A stretch of 64,000 nt of DNA from Candidatus Zhuqueibacterota bacterium (lineage in GTDB: Bacteria > Zhuqueibacterota > Zhuqueibacteria > Residuimicrobiales > Krinioviventaceae): assembly GCA_016928775.1 (NCBI GenBank), contig JAFGKD010000019.1, forward strand, positions 1 to 64,000, written 5' to 3'. Below, piece after piece: positions 58,180 to 64,000 of this stretch. The translations under genes were made by a program, and so were the position numbers. The notes beneath the pieces are model-generated. The model was not told the DNA's origin. It searched no databases and saw only the letters and a list, made by a program, of their open reading frames with translations. Every line of letters begins with the position of its first letter. The first letter of the stretch is position 1.

Positions 58180-60324
58180 GTGTTCAGAATCTGTTTGATT
58201 CTCAATAAGGAATTTTGTAGATTGACCCTCGCAAGGAAACACGAGGCAGTGGTGAAAATCAGCGTTATTATTGTCAGCTACAATGTTCGGGAGTTCTTAC
58301 AACAAGCGCTGCTTTCCTTGCAACAATCGCTCAAGAACATTTCGCACGAGATTTTTGTGGTTGACAATGCATCGTCCGATAGCACGGTAAACATGCTCAA
58401 ACGACGCTTTCATGAGGTAAAGCTCATTGAAAATCGTGAAAACGTCGGTTTTGCGCGCGCAAATAATCAGGCTATCGCCCGGACATCTGGCGAATATATC
58501 TGCCTGATCAATCCGGATACGATTGTTCAAGAGAATACATTTTCCATTCTTTTGGATTTTTACCAGGCCCATCCGGATGCCGGGATGGTTGGCTGCAAGA
58601 TATTGAACGCCGACGGTTCGCTGCAATTAGCGTGTCGACGGAGCTATCCCACCCCATGGGTTGCATTCACCAAAGTTGTTGGCCTTGCAGCTCTTTTCCC
58701 CAAAAGCAGGCTTTTGGGACGCTACAATCTGACGTTTCTCGATCCTGAACAGGTCGCGCAGGTTGAAGCGATCTCGGGTTCTTTTATGCTTGTGAAAAGG
58801 GCGGCCATTCAAGCTGTGGGAGGCCTGGATGAGGATTTTTTTATGTACGGCGAAGATCTGGATTGGTGCTACCGAATTCATAAAGCCGGCTTTAATGTCT
58901 ATTATGTGCCGGACACCCAGATCATTCACTTTAAAGGCGAAAGCTCAAAAAAAAGTCCTTTTCAGCAGAGGCGACTGTTTTATGAAGCAATGCGGCTGTT
59001 TGTGCGCAAGCATTTAAAAAAGGGCTCGGCATTCATACCGTCCTGGTTTTTGGTTTTGGCGATTCATGTGAGCGCCGGCTTGTCCTATCTCACTGAAGTG
59101 CTAAAGCGCTTGGTTTGGCCGCTCGTGGATTTTTTCATACTGTCTTGTTCTTTGGCAGCAGCAATTTATTTGCGGTTTAGGCCGGAATTTCCCTGGCAGC
59201 CGTTTTTGTTCGTGCACCTGGTCTACACAACGATATGGTTGACGAGCCTGGCAGCCCACGGTCTTTATGCGCAAAACCGGCTTTCAGGAAGCAAAGCCGC
59301 ATCGGCAATTGTCGTTGGACTGTTGATCAACAGTGCTTTTACTTTCTTTTTTAATCAATTCGCGTTTTCTCGCAAGGTCGTACTCCTTGTGGGTCTCATT
59401 AACCTTGTGCTCATCCCATTTTGGCGCTTTGGGCTCAAGTGGTTGGCGCGAAAAGGTTTTGGACTGGTATCGGTGCACTTAAAAAGCCTGCTATTGCGGC
59501 GACGATCGTTGATCGTGGGAGACCGTTTGGCGAGTGAAAAAATCATCCAGAAAATGCGGTCATCAATCGATGGGACCTATCTTATTGAGGGCGTTGTCCT
59601 GCTCAGTGCCGAAGAGTCCGATGAAGATGTCCTCCGTATACCGGTCGTTGGTGTGGTCGATTTTTTGTCTGACATCATAAAGCGGGAACGCGTGCATGAA
59701 GTTATTTTTTCAACCGACAAGTTGCCATATGATAAAATGTTGAGTACAGTGGCCAATTCTCTCGGATCGCAAACCAGCTTTAAAATGGTTCCGAGTGATC
59801 TGGATGTCATCATCGGCAAAGCGACCATAGATTATATAGATGATATCCCGTTTGTCGATCTGGATTATCGTTTGCATATACCTTTTTATCAATTTCTGAA
59901 ACGCGGTTTCGATGTGATGCTGGCACTTTGGATGATGCTTCTCGCTGCTCCTGTTTATCTCAAAATGCGTTATTTTAATCGAGCGGAGATACAGGTATTG
60001 CCCATCCAGTTGTCTGAAAAGAAGGATATGACTGTAGAAATTTTTTCTCGCGGCGCGATAAAATTCTGGTGGTTCCTGCCCGCGCTACCAAGAATAGTTA
60101 AGGGAGACATGAGCTTTGTTGGCAGAGATTTCCTTCATACGCTGGAGGACAATGACATCGGTTTTTCGCTGCGGCCGGCGCTCACCGGACTTGAACATGT
60201 CAACAGGCGTGATGGATTATCACCGGACGAACGTAAAAGATATCATCTCTATTATTTGAAAAATTATTCTCCATTGCTGGATATCGAAATTATTTTCAAG
60301 ACTATTCTCAAGAAGAGATTTTAA
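58180..60324 (+). CDS. GT2 glycosyltransferase fused to membrane domain and degenerate polyprenyl glycosylphosphotransferase-like domain
   Basis: KISVIIVSYNVREFLQQALLSLQQ (start may be GTG 58249/58252); TM block; LKRGFDVMLALWMMLLAAPVYL...VKGDMSFVGRDF...LRPALTGLEHVNRRDGLSPDERKRYHLYYLKNYSPLLDIEIIFKTIL. Confidence 0.88.
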   Translation: MFRICLILNKEFCRLTLARKHEAVVKISVIIVSYNVREFLQQALLSLQQSLKNISHEIFVVDNASSDSTVNMLKRRFHEVKLIENRENVGFARANNQAIARTSGEYICLINPDTIVQENTFSILLDFYQAHPDAGMVGCKILNADGSLQLACRRSYPTPWVAFTKVVGLAALFPKSRLLGRYNLTFLDPEQVAQVEAISGSFMLVKRAAIQAVGGLDEDFFMYGEDLDWCYRIHKAGFNVYYVPDTQIIHFKGESSKKSPFQQRRLFYEAMRLFVRKHLKKGSAFIPSWFLVLAIHVSAGLSYLTEVLKRLVWPLVDFFILSCSLAAAIYLRFRPEFPWQPFLFVHLVYTTIWLTSLAAHGLYAQNRLSGSKAASAIVVGLLINSAFTFFFNQFAFSRKVVLLVGLINLVLIPFWRFGLKWLARKGFGLVSVHLKSLLLRRRSLIVGDRLASEKIIQKMRSSIDGTYLIEGVVLLSAEESDEDVLRIPVVGVVDFLSDIIKRERVHEVIFSTDKLPYDKMLSTVANSLGSQTSFKMVPSDLDVIIGKATIDYIDDIPFVDLDYRLHIPFYQFLKRGFDVMLALWMMLLAAPVYLKMRYFNRAEIQVLPIQLSEKKDMTVEIFSRGAIKFWWFLPALPRIVKGDMSFVGRDFLHTLEDNDIGFSLRPALTGLEHVNRRDGLSPDERKRYHLYYLKNYSPLLDIEIIFKTILKKRF

Positions 60325-60325
60325 T

Positions 60326-61294
60326 ATGGCAAATCCACAAAAACACGTTCTTGATTTTGAAAAGCCGATTATTGAAATTGAAAAACGGATAGCCGAGCTG
60401 CGTCAATTATCCATTAACGAAGACCTTGAAATTCACCGGGAGATTGAGCGGCTTGAAGCAAAAGCGCAAAAGCTTCGCAAAGATATCTATACCAAATTAA
60501 GCCGATGGCAGCGCGTACTACTTTCGCGGCATCCGCAGCGCCCTTATACGCTTGATTTTGTCGAACGGATGCTCACGGATTTTATCGAGCTGCATGGTGA
60601 TCGCAACTTTCGCGATGATCCGGCGGTTGTGACCGGACTCGGAAAACTGGATGGTCGCCCGATCGCTTTGATCGGCCACCAAAAGGGACGCGATATGAAA
60701 GAAAAAATTCGGCGGAACTTTGGCTATCCCCATCCGGAAGGCTATCGCAAAGCATTGCGCGTTATGAAGTTAGCTGAAAAGTTCAATCGTCCGATCATCA
60801 GTCTTGTTGATACGCCGGGTGCCTATCCAGGAATCGGCTCTGAAGAACGGGGACAGGCGGAAGCGATTGCGAAAAACTTGTTTGAAATGTCGCATATTCA
60901 GGTACCGATTATCGTGGTGATCATTGGCGAAGGCGGCAGCGGTGGTGCCCTCGGCATCGGTGTGGGTGATACCATCATGATGATGGAAAACACCTGGTAC
61001 TCGGTCATCTCACCCGAAGGCTGTGCGTCAATCCTGTTTCATGATGCAACGAAAGCAGAGATTGCTGCAGAAGCCATGAAAGTGACGCCGACGGATCTGC
61101 TGGAGATGGGACTTGTAGATCGTATTGTGGAAGAGCCAATTGGCGGTGCGCACGCCGATTATGACAGGGCGGCGGCTATCCTCAAAAAAGCCATAAGCAC
61201 CGAATTGGTACGGCTGCTTGAAATCCCGCGCCAAAAACTCATCGGCCAGCGCATAGAAAAATTTGGCGCCATGGGAGTCTGGAAAGAAAACTGA
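60326..61294 (+). CDS. accA: Acetyl-CoA carboxylase carboxyltransferase subunit alpha
   Basis: LDFEKPIIEIEKRIAELR; FVERMLTDFIELHGDRNFRDDPAVV; LVDTPGAYPGIGSEERGQAEAIAKNL; GEGGSGGALGIGVGD. Confidence 0.97.
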   Translation: MANPQKHVLDFEKPIIEIEKRIAELRQLSINEDLEIHREIERLEAKAQKLRKDIYTKLSRWQRVLLSRHPQRPYTLDFVERMLTDFIELHGDRNFRDDPAVVTGLGKLDGRPIALIGHQKGRDMKEKIRRNFGYPHPEGYRKALRVMKLAEKFNRPIISLVDTPGAYPGIGSEERGQAEAIAKNLFEMSHIQVPIIVVIIGEGGSGGALGIGVGDTIMMMENTWYSVISPEGCASILFHDATKAEIAAEAMKVTPTDLLEMGLVDRIVEEPIGGAHADYDRAAAILKKAISTELVRLLEIPRQKLIGQRIEKFGAMGVWKEN

Positions 61295-61373
61295 GAGATT
61301 TATAATCGATAGACTTTTTTGATTGATTCCGGTTTGGCCAGATATGGCGAAACTGGTTACGATAGGAGGTGTC

Positions 61374-61634
61374 ATGGTCAGTCAGGAGTTGCTTGATCTT
61401 TTAGCCTGTCCATCCTGCAAGGGCGATCTTGAATACGATGCAACAAAGGATACATTGACCTGCTATAACCGGCATTGCCCGAAATGTGGGATGCCGGTGG
61501 ATGAATCGGGCACGTGCCAGGATAGCGAATGCGGTGCCCAATCGAATTCATTTGTCGGCCTCTGCTATCGAGTGGAGGATGATATCCCGATTATGCTCAT
61601 TTATGAAGCTGAAAAAATACCGCTAACCTCCTGA
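61374..61634 (+). CDS. Trm112-like zinc protein with extra Cys-rich insert
   Basis: LLDLLACPSCKGDLEYDATKDTLTC...DDIPIMLIYEAEKI with inserted CPKC...CQDSEC. Confidence 0.75.
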   Translation: MVSQELLDLLACPSCKGDLEYDATKDTLTCYNRHCPKCGMPVDESGTCQDSECGAQSNSFVGLCYRVEDDIPIMLIYEAEKIPLTS

Positions 61635-61722
61635 ATTTAAGAATAAATAACTTGATTTCTTGAAAATTTTGCTATAAATTTCTGTTCAAGTTAAGTTTGC
61701 AGACAATCGGAATTTAGCCACA

Positions 61723-62226
61723 ATGATGAGCGCTAAAGTCCTTTTGCTGAATCAAAATTATGAGCCTTTGACAGTTGTGAGTGCAAAAAAGGCCATCATT
61801 TTATTTATTTTGCAAAAGGTGGAAATCATCGAAAAGCGTGACCAGCTTGTTCGGTCACAATACGTGGCTTTGCCGCTGCCGAGTGTCATTCGATTAACCT
61901 GTTACGTTCGGGTCCCTCGAAAGCGTGTAGAGCTAAACAGGGGAAATTTGCTCCGACGTGACAATCATCAATGCCAATACTGCGGCACGCACAAAGGGCC
62001 TCTGACGGTGGATCACGTCATCCCCAGAACGCGAGGCGGAGACGATATGTGGGAAAACCTGGTGTGCGCATGTGTGAAATGTAACAACAAAAAGGGCAAC
62101 CGAACACCGGATGAAGCGGGTATGCCCCTTTTGAAGCGCCCCAAACGACCCAATTTTTTGTTTTTCATGCAATATTTTATTGGCATTAGCGAAGAGTCGT
62201 GGAGACCTTATTTATATATGAACTAA
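61723..62226 (+). CDS. HNH endonuclease family protein
   Basis: LLRRDNHQCQYCGTHKGPLTVDHVIPRTRGGDDMWENLVCACVKCNNKKGNRTP. Confidence 0.93.
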   Translation: MMSAKVLLLNQNYEPLTVVSAKKAIILFILQKVEIIEKRDQLVRSQYVALPLPSVIRLTCYVRVPRKRVELNRGNLLRRDNHQCQYCGTHKGPLTVDHVIPRTRGGDDMWENLVCACVKCNNKKGNRTPDEAGMPLLKRPKRPNFLFFMQYFIGISEESWRPYLYMN

Positions 62227-62259
62227 GCTTGGGTCTTTCACTAAAATATTGATTTTAAT

Positions 62260-62286
62260 GGCCGCTTTTATGCGGCCTTTATTTTG
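62260..62286 (+). terminator. Intrinsic terminator downstream of HNH gene
   Basis: GGCCGC TTTTAT GCGGCC TTTATTTT. Confidence 0.65.
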
Positions 62287-62324
62287 TAAAGCGGATGTTG
62301 AACCGCATTTAAAGATAGTCAAAA

Positions 62325-63044
62325 ATGTCATATAAAGTTAAACTTGAGGCGTTTGAGGGTCCTTTAGACCTGCTTCTTTTTCTCATCAAAAAAAATGAAG
62401 TCGATATTTACGATATACCCGTCTCGCATATAACCCAGCAGTACCTGGAATATATTGAGATCATTCAGCTCCTTGATATTGAAGCTGCCAGTGACTTTAT
62501 TTTAATGGCTGCGACGCTCATGCGTATCAAAGCGCAAATGTTGCTACCCAAGCCGGATATAGAAGAAATTGATGAGATCGAAGATCCTCGCCAGGAATTG
62601 GTCTATCGGCTATTGGAATACAAACGATTCAAAGATGTGGCGCTGGACCTTGCCCAAAAGGAGAGCGAGGCAAAACTCTCCTTTCCCCGCGGTCGATATA
62701 AACATGAGCACAAGGTCATCGATCCGGATTTTGCCGAACTATCGGATGTGACATTGTTTGATCTGGTTGCCGCTTTTCGCACAATCGTCAGCGCAAAAGC
62801 CAATGCACCTGTGCATCGGATTCAGGACATCAATGTTTCTCTTGAAGAGCAAATTCAACTCATTTTGGACACTGTACGTGAAAAGCGCCAGGTTGAATTT
62901 TCTACCTTGTTTACCAAAGACGATGACAAGCTCGTACTCATCGTCACCTTTATCGCGCTTTTGGAGCTTGTCAGGCAGAAACGTTTGTGCGCTACACAAA
63001 CAATGGTTTACGGACATATCATGATTGAATATTTGGATGGATAG
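62325..63044 (+). CDS. scpA: Segregation and condensation protein A
   Basis: YKVKLEAFEGPLDLLLFLIKKNEVDIYDIPVSHITQQYLEYI. Confidence 0.95.
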   Translation: MSYKVKLEAFEGPLDLLLFLIKKNEVDIYDIPVSHITQQYLEYIEIIQLLDIEAASDFILMAATLMRIKAQMLLPKPDIEEIDEIEDPRQELVYRLLEYKRFKDVALDLAQKESEAKLSFPRGRYKHEHKVIDPDFAELSDVTLFDLVAAFRTIVSAKANAPVHRIQDINVSLEEQIQLILDTVREKRQVEFSTLFTKDDDKLVLIVTFIALLELVRQKRLCATQTMVYGHIMIEYLDG

Positions 63045-63741
63045 CGAACAGCTCAAATGCATTCTGGAGGCACTTGTTTTTGCCTCGGACTCACCGTTAA
63101 AGATTTCCCAGATGGCGGCGATTCTCAAAGATGTAGATCATAGTGAAATCGAAGCCGCCTTGACACATTTATCATCGGATTTAGCCGATCGCGCTATTTA
63201 TCTGAAAAAAGTCGGCGGCGGTTTTCAATTTGGCACACGACCTGAATATGCCGAATGGATTGGTGAGATGTTGCAGGAGAAGCAAAAGTCTCGTTTATCT
63301 CGGGCCGCCCTGGAAGCATTGGCTATCGTGGCCTTTAAGCAACCCATTAGCCGGGTCGAAGTTTCGGCTCTCCGCGGTGTTAATTCGGAGGGTGTCATGA
63401 AAAAATTGTTGGATTTTCGCCTCATCACGATTTCCGGCCGTGATCATGGCCCCGGTCGGGCCTTGCTCTTCAAGACCACACCGGAATTTTTGAACTATTT
63501 CGGCATCAATGAATTGTCGGAACTGCCTCGGCCGAAAGAAATTGAAGAATTGTTGGCAGAGGGCGAGGGCGTGGAGTTACTGCGTGAAATTCCCGAACAG
63601 GACACGATCGCTGATGCGGATAGTGATGACGAGAGCGACAAGAGTAATCCTGACCATAAAATTGTCTCAAGTACAACACGAACGCATCACGCTGCTGTGG
63701 AAAACCAACAGGAGGCGCAACAGCATGATGCGGATCAATAG
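63037..63741 (+). CDS. scpB: Segregation and condensation protein B
   Basis: LKCILEALVFASDSPLKISQMA; LEALAIVAFKQPISRVEVSALRGVNSEGVMKKLLDFRLITISGRDHGPGRALLFKTT. Confidence 0.95.
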   Translation: MDSEQLKCILEALVFASDSPLKISQMAAILKDVDHSEIEAALTHLSSDLADRAIYLKKVGGGFQFGTRPEYAEWIGEMLQEKQKSRLSRAALEALAIVAFKQPISRVEVSALRGVNSEGVMKKLLDFRLITISGRDHGPGRALLFKTTPEFLNYFGINELSELPRPKEIEELLAEGEGVELLREIPEQDTIADADSDDESDKSNPDHKIVSSTTRTHHAAVENQQEAQQHDADQ

Positions 63742-64000
63742 GTATTTGGCGAGTTGCGGATTGGCATCGCGTCGCGGTGTAGAAGAAATCATCACCGCCG
63801 GACGGGTGACCGTGAACGGAAAACGCATCACCAGGCTCGGCGTGTCGATCAATGAAAGTAAGGACATCGTTCGCGTCGATGGAAGACATGTCCATTTGCA
63901 GGAAAAACAAATATATATTCTGTTCAATAAACCCAAAGGAGTTGTCACGACAGCTCGGGATGAGCTGGGGCGTAAAAATGTCCTTGATATCGTCAAAGTA
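63725..64000 (+). CDS. RsuA/RluB-family pseudouridine synthase, 3' end outside window
   Basis: Manual translation: MMRINRYLASCGLASRRGVEEIITAGRVTVNGKRITRLGVSI...YILFNKPKGVVTTARDELGRKNVLDIVKV (S4 domain then KPKGVV). Confidence 0.92.
   Translation, partial: MMRINRYLASCGLASRRGVEEIITAGRVTVNGKRITRLGVSINESKDIVRVDGRHVHLQEKQIYILFNKPKGVVTTARDELGRKNVLDIVKV

Overview
The window reads as a chromosomal segment of an uncultured-type bacterium. Five secreted proteins end in a YPNPFNP-type C-terminal sorting domain, which suggests the FCB/KSB1/Calditrichota-like radiation (inference only). From left to right it contains: (1) a minus-strand ABC-export locus (160-8903) with one ATPase, six small paralogous membrane subunits, an S41 PDZ protease, a LolA-like sorting protein, a YtrA-type GntR regulator and a GntR-HTH::SpoIIE phosphatase fusion; (2) rmlA-like, secreted subtilase and GEVED protein, NtrC-type regulator, hybrid kinase and response regulator; (3) carA-carB-TrkA-type K+ channel-DUF2809-GDPD; (4) tRNA-His and tRNA-Glu; (5) a ~31 kb exopolysaccharide/O-antigen cluster (28977-60324); (6) accA, a Trm112-like protein, an HNH protein, scpA, scpB and an rsuA/rluB family gene cut by the window end. 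The strongest unannotated signals are: a dispersed ~115-128 bp element with ~30 bp terminal inverted repeats, always co-oriented with its flanking genes and ending 33-65 nt before a start codon, which brackets gene cassettes in the O-antigen cluster; the GntR-SpoIIE/six-permease ABC locus; a GT2 fused to a degenerate phosphoglycosyltransferase domain; and a truncated four-helix-bundle (23S rRNA IVS-type) ORF within GGCTAA repeats. No CRISPR array, prophage or intact transposase was seen. All family assignments come from motif recognition, with no database search.
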